Of a DNA stretch of 64,000 bases, positions 45,698 through 57,010 are shown piece by piece (within the stretch, counting starts at the first letter, position 1; every line of letters starts with the position of its first letter). Under the pieces are notes generated by a model. That model was not told where the DNA came from. It worked only from the letters and a program-made list of their open reading frames with translations, and did not search any database. The stretch is from Aegilops tauschii subsp. strangulata (Eukaryota > Streptophyta > Magnoliopsida > Poales > Poaceae). Made by a program: the position numbers and the translations under genes. The DNA is taken from the NCBI RefSeq assembly GCF_002575655.3, contig NC_053041.3, positions 370,929,054 to 370,993,053 of the forward strand, given 5' to 3'.

Positions 45698-46309
45698 TTG
45701 CATACCTCTAGTGAACCTAAGAAAGAGGAACCTTTTGAAGATAACAATGATGTCTCTATTTCTGATGCTGAAACTCAATCTGGTAATGAACATTCACCTA
45801 GTGATAACGAAAAAGATAATGATGATGTTCATGAAGACACCCAACGAGACAATGATAAAGAACCAGATAATGATGTTGAAATAGAACCTGTTGTTGATCT
45901 TGATAACCCACAACCTAAAAATAAAAGATATGATAAAAGAGACTTTGTTGCTAGAAAACATGGTAAAGAAAGAGAGCCATGGGTTGAGAAACCCATGCCC
46001 TTTCCACCTAAACCTTCTAAGAAAAAATATGATGAAAAATTTGAACGCTTTGCTGAAATGCTTAGGCCAGTCTTTTTGCGTACTCGCTTGATTGATATTT
46101 TAAAGATGGCCCCTTATGCAAAATACATGAAAGGCATCATCACTAATAAAAGAAAAATACCTGAAGCTGAAATATCCACCATGCTTGCTAACTATTCTTT
46201 TAAGATGGAGTACCTAAAAAACTTGGAGATCCAGGAATACCAACTATACCTTGCTCCATCAAAAGAAATTATGTCAAAACTGCTTTATGTGTTTAGGAGC
46301 TGGTGTTAG
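45698..46309 (+). pseudogene. Gag-to-protease linker of G
   Basis: A 203-codon frame. The first 90 residues are highly acidic with Asn/Asp/Glu repeats (likely disordered). A Lys/Pro-rich stretch (PWVEKPMPFPPKPSKKKYDEKFERFAEML) and a helical part follow. This layout precedes the protease in Gypsy polyproteins. The frame runs into the protease start but in a different phase, so the join is broken by one or two single-base losses between 46265 and 46300. Confidence 0.55.
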
Positions 46310-46751
46310 TATTATACCTTTGTCTTTATATAAAAGACTTGATTTGAATAAACTCACACCTACTGAAATATCTTTGCAAATGGCTGACAAATCAACTGCC
46401 ATACCTATCGGTATTTGTGAGGATGTGCCCATTGTTGTTGCAAATGTTACTATCTTAACTAACTTTGTTATACTTGAGATGCCCGAGGACGACAACATGT
46501 CGATTATCCTTGGTAGACCCTTCTTGAATAGTGAAGGGGCTGTTATTGATTGCAATAAAAGCAAGGTCAGTTTTCTTATCAATGGCAATGAGCATACGGT
46601 GCACCTTTCAAAGAAACAATTCCAAGTGAGTATTAATGTTATTGAAAAGTCTTCGACACTCACTATTGGAAGTTTTCAACTACCTCTACCTACTGCCAAA
46701 AGAAATATGATATACTTATTGTTGGGGATATGCATATCCCCGTTGAGGTAA
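46251..46751 (+). pseudogene. Aspartic protease domain of G, catalytic Asp codon lost
   Basis: The frame reads CLGAGVSIIPLSLYKRLDL where retropepsins read DLGAG or DTGAS. It later carries the expected second motif SIILGRPFLNSEGAVIDC. The first motif lacks its Asp, and the local bases (tgtgtttagga) fit a one-base loss in the Asp codon, which also explains the phase change from the upstream frame. The loss is inferred from the family consensus. Without the Asp the enzyme would be inactive. No RT follows. Confidence 0.65.
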
Positions 46752-46974
46752 CTTACTATTTGACGAAAGTTCTTGGGTTTCATGCTAATCGAAAGTGGTT
46801 GTTAATAAGACTTGATCAACCTTGTTAATGGACCATTTTTGAGAGGTATGAAGTTGATGAATTTAGTAGGCACAACCTTCTGCTCCCACCTTTTGTTTTC
46901 TGTTTTTCTTAGTTAAATAAAATAAAATGCCATGTTTATCCTGTTTTCTGGATTTTTCGTGCACCAAAAATGAC
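46752..46974 (+). other. Spacer after the protease of G
   Basis: AT-rich, non-coding. It joins the protease remnant to the internal U3-like segment. Confidence 0.5.
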
Positions 46975-47180
46975 CCCAAAATAAAAGTTCTCAGAATGCC
47001 TTAAAATTTTGATACGATTTTTTTCTGAATATTTCTGAATTTTTGGTACAAATAACATCACAGGGGGTGCCCCTAGTGTCCACAAGACACCTGGCGCACC
47101 AGCAACCCCAGGCGCACCCTGGTGGGTTGTGGGCCCCACGTGGCCCCTCTCACTTATGCACTTAGCCCATGTCATCTCCT
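46975..47180 (+). promoter_or_regulatory. Internal U3-like promoter segment of G
   Basis: This segment repeats, in order, landmarks of G's own LTR U3 (59288-59460): aaataaaagttct, a gaat-rich A/T stretch, gggggtgcccc, aagacac, ggcgcacc, then ggtgggttgtgggcccc against ttgggttgtgggcccc in the LTR. Sequence between landmarks has diverged. It ends just upstream of a possible TATA-like cataaaaaatc (47187), a CT repeat and a spliced leader. I infer a duplicated U3 acting as promoter of the 3' gene. Promoter activity itself is not shown. Confidence 0.6.
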
Positions 47181-47203
47181 ACCTCCATAAAAAATCAACA
47201 TAG

Positions 47204-47222
47204 CTCTCTCTCTCTCTCTCTT
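47204..47222 (+). repeat. (CT)n microsatellite in the leader of the G 3' gene
   Basis: An uninterrupted CT dinucleotide tract lies between the U3-like segment and the first splice donor. CT-rich leaders are common in plant 5' UTRs. Confidence 0.85.
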
Positions 47223-47276
47223 GTTCTTGCTCTCAAACCCGCGGTTTCCGAAACTGTTTTGGGGGATTGCTACTTG

Positions 47277-47509
47277 GTATGTGACTCCTCCATTGCTCCA
47301 ATTAGTTTTTTCTTTAGTGGTTTATATTTTGAATAATTATCTACTCTTGGTGCTGCTGTAAATGGGCTTGCATGTTGAATTCTTGGAGTTCCAAGTAGTT
47401 TGAATGCTTGATATAGCCTCTAGACATACATATAAGTAGTTGCTATCAATCTTGTGAAGTTTTGTTGACAAAAAATTTGTGGACTAAATTTTTAGAATTT
47501 TATTTATAG
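47277..47509 (+). other. Predicted 5'-UTR intron of the G 3' gene
   Basis: Donor ttg|gtatgtgac and acceptor tttatttatag|gaataag enclose 233 bp of T-rich, AT-rich sequence, 7 bp before the ATG at 47517. The splice signals are good. Transcript evidence is lacking. Confidence 0.6.
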
Positions 47510-47516
47510 GAATAAG

Positions 47517-48036
47517 ATGAGTTTCTTTAGGAAGTTTTCCTCCAAGAGGAATGCTAAGGGAGTCATTGGGGAATCATCGGACAATGACCTCAACACTCCG
47601 AGAACGGCGGAGGTGCGGCCGTGCGAATGGCCGCATAATGCCTTCATGGAGGAGGTCAGGTTTCATCAAGAGTTTGCCCAATTCATTGCAAATGTCAGCC
47701 TGACCGACTTCCTTGCAGCTGAGTGTGACCAACACCACCTCCTTACAAATTCCTTTGTGCAAAATTTTCATTTTCTAAGTAGGAACAATCCTCCTGAGGT
47801 ACGGTTTAATTTATATGCATAAACCCGTCAGATACCGCTCACTGACTTTTGTGACATCTGTTTGATCCCTTCAGGTACCGGTAGACTTTGAGGACTTTCT
47901 CCTCACTTTGACAGTGGGGGATGAGAGAGGCGTGTCGAACGCCACTACCACTAGTTTGGAGTTTCCTTCTGTGCAGTATTTTGCTTTATTTCATCACGAA
48001 GTGTTTAACTGCTAGGGAGAAGGTCGGTGCACACAG
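47517..48036 (+). pseudogene. G 3' gene, exon 1, intron and start of exon 2
   Basis: Exon 1 (47517-47798) starts MSFFRKFSSKRNAKG and is basic, then mixed. A 76-bp intron (47799-47874, gtacgg...cccttcag) keeps phase 0, and exon 2 continues VDFEDFLLTLTVGDERG. A TAG at 48013 breaks exon 2 shortly before the Copia element I interrupts it at 48036. The frame resumes in the same phase at 56564. Proteins of this kind are encoded after pol, or alone, in several cereal Gypsy families; I cannot assign a function. The chosen ATG follows the intron and gives the only long frame. Confidence 0.55.
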
Positions 48037-49752
48037 TGTTGGGGAACGTTGTAATTTCAAAAATTTCCTACGCACATGCAAGATCATGGTGATGCATACC
48101 AACGAGAGGGGAGAGTGTTGTCCACGTACCCTCGTAGACCGATAGCGGAAGCGTTAACACAACGCGGTTGATGTAGTCGTACGTCTTCACGATCCAACCA
48201 ATCAAATACCGAACGTACGGCACCTCCGAGTTCAGCACACGTTCAGCTCGATGACGTCCCTCGAACTCCGATCCAGCTGAGTGTTGAGGGAGAGTTTCGT
48301 CAGCACGATGGCATGGTGACGATGATGATGTTCTACCGACGCAGGGCTTCGCCTAAGCACCGCTACGATATTATCGAGGTGTAATATGGTGGAGGGGGCA
48401 CCGCACACGGCTAAGAGATCAATAGATCAATTGTTGTGTCTATGGGGTGCCCCCCTGCCGCCGTATATAAAGGAGCAAGGGGGAGGCCGCCGGCCAAGGA
48501 GGAGGGCGCGCCAAGGGGGGAGTCCTACTCCCACCGGGAGTAGGACTCCTCCTTTCCTTGTTGGAATAGGAGAAGGGAAGGGAGAAGGAGAAAGAAGGAA
48601 GGGGGCGCCCCCCTCCCTAGTCCAATTCGGACTAGTCCATGGGGAGGGGTGCGGCCACCCTTTGGGGCCTTTCTCTCCTTTCCCGTATGGCCCATTAAGG
48701 CCCAATACGAATTCCCGTAACTCTCCGGTACTCCGAAAAATACCCGAATCACTCGGAACCTTTCCGAAGTCCGAATATAGTCGTCCAATATATCGATCTT
48801 TACGTCTCGGCCATTTCGAGACTCCTCGTCATGTCCCCGATCTCATCCGGGACTCCGAACTCCTTCGGTACATCAAAACACATAAACTCATAATATAACC
48901 GTCATCGTAACGTTAAGTGTGCGGACCCTACGGGTTCGAGAACTATGTAGACATGACCGAGACACATCTCCGGTCAATAACCAATAGCGGAACCTGGATG
49001 CTCATATTGGCTCCCACATATTCTACGAAGATCTTTATCGGTCAGACCGCATAACAACATACGTTGTTCCCTTTGTCATCGGTATGTTACTTGCCCGAGA
49101 TTCGATCGTCGATATCTCGATACCTAGTTCAATCTCGTTACCGGCAAGTCTCTTTACTCGTTCCGTAATACATCATCCCGCAACTAACTCATTAGTTACA
49201 ATGTTTGCAAGGCTTATAGTGATGTGTATTACTGAGTGGGCCCAGAGATACCTCTCCGACAATCGGAGTGACAAATCCTAATCTCGAAATACGCCAACCC
49301 AACAAGTACCTTTGGAAGCACCTGTAGAGCACCTTTATAATCACCCAGTTACGTTGTGACGTTTGGTAGCACACAAAGTGTTCCTCCGGTAAACGGGAGT
49401 TGCATAATCTCATAGTCATAGGAACATGTATAAGTCATGAAGAAAGCAATAGCAACATACTAAACGATCGAGTGCTAAGCTAACGGAATGGGTCAAGTCA
49501 ATCACATCATTCTCCTAATGATGTGATCCCGTTAATCAAATGACAACTCATGTCTATGGCTAGGAAACATAACCATCTTTGATCAACGAACTAGTCAAGT
49601 AGAGGCATACTAGTGACACTCTGTTTGTCTATGTATTCACACATGTATCATGTTTCTGGTTAATACAATTCTAGCATGAATAATAGACATTTATCATGAT
49701 ATAAGGAAATAAATAATAACTTTATTATTGCCTCTAGGGCATATTTCGTTCA
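48037..49752 (-). repeat. 3' LTR of I
   Basis: It starts TGTTGGGGAACG (plus strand) and ends TTCGTTCA. It includes a TATA-like tatataaagg (about 48465) and a 14-bp-stem hairpin (48519-48549). The 170-codon frame at 48386-48898 is LTR sequence, repeated unchanged in the other LTR. Confidence 0.93.
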
Positions 49753-49765
49753 GTCTCCCCACTTG
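49753..49765 (-). other. Polypurine tract of I
   Basis: The plus strand gtctccccacttg reads caagtggggagac in sense, directly before the 3' LTR, as in BARE1-type Copia elements. Confidence 0.7.
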
Positions 49766-50137
49766 CACTAGAGTCAATAATCTAGTTCACATCGCCATGT
49801 GATTTAACATCAATAATTCACATCACCATGTGATTAACACCCATAATTCACATCGTCATGTGACCAACACCCAAAGGGTTTACTAGAGTCAATAATCTAG
49901 TTCACATCGCTATGTGATTAACACCCAAAGAGTACTAAGGTGTGATTATGTTTTGCTTGTGAGATAATTTTAGTCAACGGGTCTGTCACATTCAGATCCA
50001 TAAGTATTTTGCAAATTTCTATGTCTACAATGCTCTGCACGGAGCTACTCTAGCTAATTGCTCCCACTTTCAATATGTATCTAGACCGAGACTTACAGTC
50101 ATCTAGATTAGTGTCAAAACTTGCATCGACGTACCCT

Positions 50138-51378
50138 TTACGACAAACCTTTTGTCACCTCCATAATCGAGAAACATATCCTTATTCCACTAAGGATAAT
50201 TTTGACCGCTGTCCAGTGAACTACTCCTAGATCACTATTGTACTCCCTTGCCAAAATCAGTGTAGGGTATACAATAGATCTGGTACACAGCATGGCATAC
50301 TTTATAGAACCTATGGCTGAGGCATAGGAAATGACTTTCATTCTTTTTCTATCTTCTGCCGTGGTCGGGCTTTGAGTCTTACTCAATTTCACACCTTGTA
50401 ACACAGGCAAGAAACTCTTTCTTTGACTGTTCTATTTTGAACCACTTCAAAATCTTGTTAAGGTATGTACTCATTGAAAAAACTTATCAAGCGTCTTGAT
50501 CTATCTCTATAGATCTTGATGCTCAATATGTAAGCAGCTTCACCGAGGTCTTTCTTTGAAAAACTCCTTTCAAACACTCCTTTATGCTTTGCAGAATAAT
50601 TCTACATTATTTCCGATCAACAATATGTCATTCACATATACTTATCAGAAATGTGGTAGTGCTCCCACTCACTTTCTTGTAAATACAGGCTTCACCGCAA
50701 GTCTGTATAAAACTATAGCCTTTGATCAACTTATCAAAGCGTATATTCCAACTCCGAGATACTTGCACCAGTCCATAGATGGATCGCTGGAGCTTGCATA
50801 TTTTGTTAGCACCTTTAGGATTGACAAAACCTTCTGGTTGGTTCATATACAACTCTTCTTTAATAAATCCATTAAGGAATGCAGTTTTGTTTATCCATTT
50901 GCCAGATTTCATAAAATGCGGCAATTGCTAACATGATTCGGACAGACTTAAGCATAGATACGAGTGAGAAACTCTCATCGTAGTCAACACCTTAAACTTG
51001 TCGAAAACTTTTTGCGACAATTCTAGCTTTGTAGATAGTAACACTACTATCAGTGTCCGTCTTCCTCTTGAAGATCCATTTAATCTCAATGGCTCGCCGA
51101 TCATTGGGCAAGTCAATCAAAGTCCATACTTTGTTCTCATACATGGATCCCATCTCAGATTTCATGGCCTCAAGCCATTTTGCGGAATCTGGGCTCACCA
51201 TCGCTTCTTCATAGTTCGTAGGTTCGTCATGGTCTAGTAACATAACCTCCAGAACAGGATTACCGTACCACACTGGTGCGGATCTTACTCTGGCTGACCT
51301 ACGAGGTTCAGTAACAACTTGATCTGAAGTTTCATGATCATCATCATTAACTTCCTCACTAATTGGTGTAGGTGTCAC
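50138..51378 (-). pseudogene. Copia RT and RNase H of I
   Basis: Frame 50992-51378 starts RT (EPTNYEEAMVSPDSAKWLEAMKSEMGSMYENKVWTLIDLP...IKWIFKRK). Frame 50628-50924 continues (AFLNGFIKEELYMNQPEGFV...KLQRSIYGLVQVSRSWN). Frame 50138-50410 has the late RT/RNase H text (YASAIGSIKYAMLCTR). The YVDD region falls between frames, near 50500-50640, and I could not read it as intact. Frameshifts and losses make it non-functional. From 49766 to 50137 no coding text was recognised. Confidence 0.78.
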
Positions 51379-52394
51379 AGGAACCGGTTTTCTGTGATAA
51401 ACTACTTTCCAATAAGCGATGAGGTACAGTTACCTCATCAAGTTCTACTTTCCTCCCACTCACTTCTTTCGAGAGAAACTCCTTCTCTAGAAAGGATCCA
51501 TTCTTAGCAACGAATGTCTTGCCTTCGGATCTGTGATAGAAGGTGTACCCAACTGTCTCCTTTGGGTATCCTATGAAGACACATTTCTCCGATTTGGGTT
51601 TGAGCTTATCAGGATGAAACCTTTTCACATAAGCATCGCAACCCCAAACTTTAAGAAACGACAACTTTGGTTTCTTGCCAAACCACAGTTCATAAGATGT
51701 CGTCTCAACGGATTTAGATGGTACCCTATTTAACGTGAATGCAGCTGTCTCTAATGCATAACCCCAAAACGATAGTGGTAGATCGGTAAGAGACATCATA
51801 TATCGCACCATATCTAATAAAGTACGGTTACGATGTTCGGACACACCATTACACTGTGGTGTTCCAGGTGGCGTGAGTAGTGAAACTATTTCACATTGTT
51901 TTAACTGAAGGCCAAACTCGTAACTCAAATACTCTTCTCCACGATCAGATCGTAGAAACTTTATTTTCTTGTTACGATGATTTTCCGCTTCACTCTGAAA
52001 TTATATGAACTTTTCAAATGTTTCAGACTTCTGTTTCATTAAATAGATATACCCATATCTGCTCAAATCATCTGTGAAGGTCAGAAAATAATGATACCTG
52101 CTACGAGCCTCAATATTCATCGGACCACATACATCTGTATGTATGATTTCCAACAAATCTGTTGCTCTCTCCATAGTTCCGGAGAACGGCGTTTTTAGTC
52201 ATCTTGCCCATGAGGCACGGTTCGCAAGCATCAAGTGATTCCAAAATCCCATCAGTATGGAGTTTCTTCGTGCGCTTTACACCAATATGACCTAAACGGC
52301 AGTGCCACAAATAAGTTGCACTATCATTATTAACTTTGCATCTTTTGGCTTCATTATTATGAATATGTGTATCACTACGATCGAGATCCAACAA
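51359..52394 (-). pseudogene. Copia integrase of I
   Basis: Frame 52110-52394 holds the pre-integrase zinc region (YLWHCRLGHIGVKRTKKLHTDGIL ... CEPCLMGKMTK). Frame 51359-51928 holds the second half of the catalytic core (TPPGTPQCNGVSEHRNRTLLDMVRYMM, with the catalytic Glu in the family position) and the Copia-specific tail (PKLSFLKVWGCDAYVKR, KCVFIGYP). The intervening 180 bp is out of frame. The enzyme would insert the cDNA; this copy is broken. Confidence 0.8.
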
Positions 52395-52551
52395 ACCATT
52401 TTATTGGGTGTATGACCATAGAAGGTTTTATTCATGTAAACAGAACAACAATTATTCTCTAATTTAAATGAATAACTGTATTGCAACAAACATGATCAAA
52501 TCATATTCATGCTCAACGCAAACACCAAATAACACTTATTTAGTTTCAACA

Positions 52552-53551
52552 CTAATCCCGAAAGTATAGGGAGTGTGCGATGATGATCATATCAATCTTG
52601 GAACTACTTCCAACACACATCGTCACCTTGCCTTTTACTAGTCTCTGTTTATTCTGCAACTCCCGTTTCGAGTTACTACTCTTAGCAACTGAACCAGTAT
52701 CAAATACCGAGGGGTTTCTATAAACACTAGTAAAGTACACATCAATAACATGTATATCCAATATACCTTTGTTCACTTTGCCATCCTTCTTATCCACCAA
52801 ATAGTTGGGGTAGTTCCGCTTCCAGTGACCAGTCCCTTTGCAGTAGAAGCACTTAGTCTCAGGCTTAGGACCAGACTTAGGCTTCTTCACTTGATCAGCA
52901 ACTTGCTTGCCGTTCTTCTTGAAGTTCCCCTTCTTCCCTTTGCCCTTTTCTTGAAACTAGTGGTCTCGTCAACCATCAACACTTGATGTTTTTCTTGATT
53001 TCTACCTTCGTCGATTTCAGCATCACGAAGAGCTTGGGAATTACTTTCCTCATCCCTTGCATACTATAGTTCATCACGAAGTTCTACTAACTTGGTGATG
53101 GTGACTAGAGAATTCTGTCAATCACTATTTTATCTGGAAGATTAACTCCCACTTGATTCAAGCGATTGTAGTACCCAGACAATCTGAGCACATGCTCACT
53201 GCTTGAGCAATTCTTCTCCATCTTTTAGCTATAGAACTTGTTGGAGACTTCATATCTCTTAACTCGGGTATTTGCTTGAAATATTAACTTCAACTCCTGG
53301 AACATCTCATATGGTCCATGACGTTCAAAACGTCTTTGAAGTCCCGATTCTAAGCCGTTAAGCATGGTGCACTAAACTATCAAGTAGTCATCATATTGAG
53401 CTAGCCAAACGTTCATAACGTCTGCATCTGCTCCTGCAATAGGTCTGTCACCTAGCGGTGCATCAAGGACATAATTTTTCTGTGCAGCAACGAGGATAAT
53501 CCTCAGATCACGGATCCAATCCGCATCTTTGCTACTAACATCTTTCAACAT
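52552..53551 (-). pseudogene. Copia gag and start of protease of I
   Basis: Sense text begins at an ATG at 53549-53551 and reads DADWIRDLRIILVAAQKNYVLD, then FERHGPYEMFQELKLIF, as in Copia gag (UBN2 type), but is broken by several stops before 52890. The frame 52552-52890 carries a zinc knuckle CFYCKGTGHWKRNY whose final Cys is Tyr, and a protease motif FDTGS. Gag packages RNA. The upstream 53552-54828 stretch is an unusually long leader with no clear frame. Confidence 0.65.
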
Positions 53552-54828
53552 AATTTTTCTCTAGGAACATATCAAAAATAAACACAGGGAAGCAACAACG
53601 CGAGCTATTGATCTACAACATAATTTGCAAAATACTATCAGGACTAAGTTCATGATAAATTTAAGTTCAATTAATCATATTACTTAAGAACTCCCACTTA
53701 GATAGACATCCCTCTAATCCTCTAAGTGATCACGTGATCCATATCAACTAAACTATGTCCGATCATCACGTGAGATGGAGTAGTTTCAATGGTGAACATC
53801 ACTATATTGATCATATCTACTATATGATTCACGCTCGACCTTTCGGTCTCCGTGTTCCGAGGCCATATCTGCATATGCTAGGCTCGTCAAGTTTAACCTG
53901 AGTATTCCGCGTGTGCAACTGTTTTGCACCCGTTGTATTTGAACGTACAGCCTATCACACCCGATCATCACGTGGTGTCTCAGCACGAAGAACTTTCGCA
54001 ACGGTGCATACTCAGGAAGAACACTTTTATCTTGAAATTTTAGTGAGAGATCATCTTATAATGCTACCGTCAATCAAAGCAAGATAAGATGCATAAAAGA
54101 TAAACATCACATGCAATCAATATAAGTGATATGATATGGTCATCATCATCTTGTGCTTGTGATCTCCATCTCCGAAGCACCGTCATGATCACCATCGTCA
54201 CCGGCGCGACACCTTGATCTCCATTGTAGCATCGTTGTCGTCTCGCCAACTATTGCTTTTATGACTATCGCTACCGCTTAGTGATAAAGTAAAACAATTA
54301 CATGGCAATTGCATTTCATACAATAAAGCGACAACCATATGGCTCCTGCCAGTTGCCGATAACTCGGTTACAAAACATGATCATCTCATACAATAAAATA
54401 TAGCATCATGTCTTGACCATATCACATCACAACATGCCCTGCAAAAACAAGTTAGATGTCCTCTACTTTGTTGTTGCAAGTTTTACGTGGCTGCTACGGG
54501 CTTAGCAAGAACCGTTCTTACCTACGCATCAAAACCACAATGATAGTTTGTCTAGTTGGTGTTGTTTTAACCTTCGCAAGGACCGGGCGTAGCCACACTC
54601 GGTTCAACTAAAGTGAGAGAGACAGACACCCGCCAGTCACCTTTAAGCAACGAGTGCTCGCAGCGGTGAAACCAGTCTCGCGTAAGCGTACGCGTAATGT
54701 CGGTCCGGGCCGCTTCATCTCACAATACCGCTGAACCAAAATATGACATGCTGGTAAGCAGTATGACTTATATCGCCCACAACTCACTTGTGTTCTACTC
54801 GTGCATATAACATCAACGCATAAAATCA

Positions 54829-54841
54829 GGCTCGGATGCCA
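54829..54841 (-). other. Primer-binding site of I
   Basis: The plus strand ggctcggatgcca gives tggcatccgagcc in sense, next to the 5' LTR. It is the tRNA-Met complement of BARE1-type elements (tggtatcagagcc) with two changes. Confidence 0.75.
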
Positions 54842-54842
54842 C

Positions 54843-56558
54843 TGTTGGGGAACGTTGTAATTTCAAAAATTTCCTATGCACACGCAAGATCATGGTGATG
54901 CATACCAACGAGAGGGGAGAGTGTTGTCCACGTACCCTCGTAGACCGATAGCGGAAGCGTTAACACAACGCGGTTGATGTAGTCGTACGTCTTAACGATC
55001 CGACCGATCAAGTACCGAACGTACGGCACCTCCGAGTTCAGCACACGTTCAGCTCGATGACGTCCCTCGAACTCCGATCCAGCTGAGTGTTGAGGGAGAG
55101 TTTCGTCAGCACGATGGCATGGTGACGATGATGATGTTCTACCGACGCAGGGCTTCGCCTAAGCACCGCTACGATATTATCGAGGTGTAATATGGTGGAG
55201 GGGGCACCGCACACGGCTAAGAGATCAATAGATCAATTGTTGTGTCTATGGGGTGCCCCCCTGCCGCCGTATATAAAGGAGCAAGGGGGAGGCCGCCGGC
55301 CAAGGAGGAGGGCGCGCCAAGGGGGGAGTCCTACTCCCACCGGGAGTAGGACTCCTCCTTTCCTTGTTGGAATAGGAGAAGGGAAGGGAGAAGGAGAAAG
55401 AAGGAAGGGGGCGCCCCCCTCCCTAGTCCAATTCGGACTAGTCCATGGGGAGGGGTGCGGCCACCCTTTGGGGCCTTTCTCTCCTTTCCCGTATGGCCCA
55501 TTAAGGCCCAATACGAATTCCCGTAACTCTCCGGTACTCCGAAAAATACCCGAATCACTCGGAACCTTTCCGAAGTCCGAATATAGTCGTCCAATATATC
55601 GATCTTTACGTCTCGGCCATTTCGAGACTCCTCGTCATGTCCCCGATCTCATCCGGGACTCCGAACTCCTTCGGTACATCAAAACACATAAACTCATAAT
55701 ATAACCGTCATCGTAACGTTAAGTGTGCGGACCCTACGGGTTCGAGAACTATGTAGACATGACCGAGACACATCTCCGGTCAATAACCAATAGCGGAACC
55801 TGGATGCTCATATTGGCTCCCACATATTCTACGAAGATCTTTATCGGTCAGACCGCATAACAACATACGTTGTTCCCTTTGTCATCGGTATGTTACTTGC
55901 CCGAGATTCGATCGTCGATATCTCGATACCTAGTTCAATCTCGTTACCGGCAAGTCTCTTTACTCGTTCCGTAATACATCATCCCGCAACTAACTCATTA
56001 GTTACAATGTTTGCAAGGCTTATAGTGATGTGTATTACTGAGTGGGCCCAGAGATACCTCTCCGACAATCGGAGTGACAAATCCTAATCTCGAAATACGC
56101 CAACCCAACAAGTACCTTTGGAAGCACCTGTAGAGCACCTTTATAATCACCCAGTTACGTTGTGACGTTTGGTAGCACACAAAGTGTTCCTCCGGTAAAC
56201 GGGAGTTGCATAATCTCATAGTCATAGGAACATGTATAAGTCATGAAGAAAGCAATAGCAACATACTAAACGATCGAGTGCTAAGCTAACGGAATGGGTC
56301 AAGTCAATCACATCATTCTCCTAATGATGTGATCCCGTTAATCAAATGACAACTCATGTCTATGGCTAGGAAACATAACCATCTTTGATCAACGAACTAG
56401 TCAAGTAGAGGCATACTAGTGACACTCTGTTTGTCTATGTATTCACACATGTATCATGTTTCCGGTTAATACAATTCTAGCATGAATAATAAACATTTAT
56501 CATGATATAAGGAAATAAATAATAACTTTATTATTGCCTCTAGGGCATATTTCCTTCA
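54843..56558 (-). repeat. 5' LTR of I
   Basis: Same length and almost the same sequence as 48037-49752, ending CCTTCA. Differences cluster at about 54880-54895 and 54992-55015. The hairpin is at 55325-55355. Confidence 0.93.
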
Positions 56559-56563
56559 CACAG

Positions 56564-57010
56564 TGCCCCCACCTCGCCATTTTACGCCGTGCACTACACA
56601 ATGATCACACCTTTAGCCTAGGGGCTATTATTGCACGTCGTTTGCACCTCAACAGGACTAAGGGGAAAATTTATGGTGGTATTTATGCTACTCGCTTAGC
56701 GAGCCACTTTAACGTTCAGATACGCCAACATGATTATCCTTTGCCCCGATTCTATCTAGATCACCAAGCATTGGAGGATCGCCAGTTTATCGACACTGCC
56801 GATTCTTTTCCTAGCGTTCGTTACAACTTGGTTTCCAGTGTGGATACCCGTGATGTTATCCCGTTGCCTGCACCTGCACCCGCTTTGCTTGATTCTTTTG
56901 CCAGGAACGGATATAGGGTCGTGCCCGAGGACATTATTGCCTACCAGAACAACCAGGCAGCGGCAGAGCAGGAGCCTCAGGAGTGGGACGCTCAGGTGCT
57001 GCCACCATAA
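56564..57010 (+). pseudogene. G 3' gene, rest of exon 2
   Basis: About 148 codons follow the second cacag copy: first a helical, Arg/His-rich segment (ILRRALHNDHTFSLGAIIARRL), then KGKIYGGIYATRLASHF and an Ala/Pro/Gln-rich C-terminus ending at 57010. The conserved-looking text and intact frame suggest this part was under constraint until recently. It belongs to the gene beginning at 47517. Function unknown; an ORF in this position could be structural, env-like or accessory. Confidence 0.55.

Larger units (their letters stand above)
48037..56558 (-). mobile_element. Element I: Copia LTR retrotransposon, young but defective
   Basis: Its two LTRs of exactly 1716 bp (48037-49752 and 54843-56558) differ at about nine positions by eye. 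The 5-bp duplication cacag is on both sides (48032-48036 and 56559-56563). On the minus strand the order is primer site, gag, protease, integrase, RT, RNase H: integrase before RT defines Copia. The layout and LTR wording (ATATGCCCTAGAGGC near the start) are like the BARE1/Angela group. Every coding domain carries stops or frameshifts although the LTRs are almost identical, so this was probably already defective when it moved. It splits the 3' gene of G. Confidence 0.92.

Noticed and set aside
48386..48898. 170-codon open frame, repeated identically at 55192-55704
   Set aside because: It lies wholly within the LTRs of Copia element I, and the identity reflects LTR identity. Pro/Arg/Gly-rich text with no domain.
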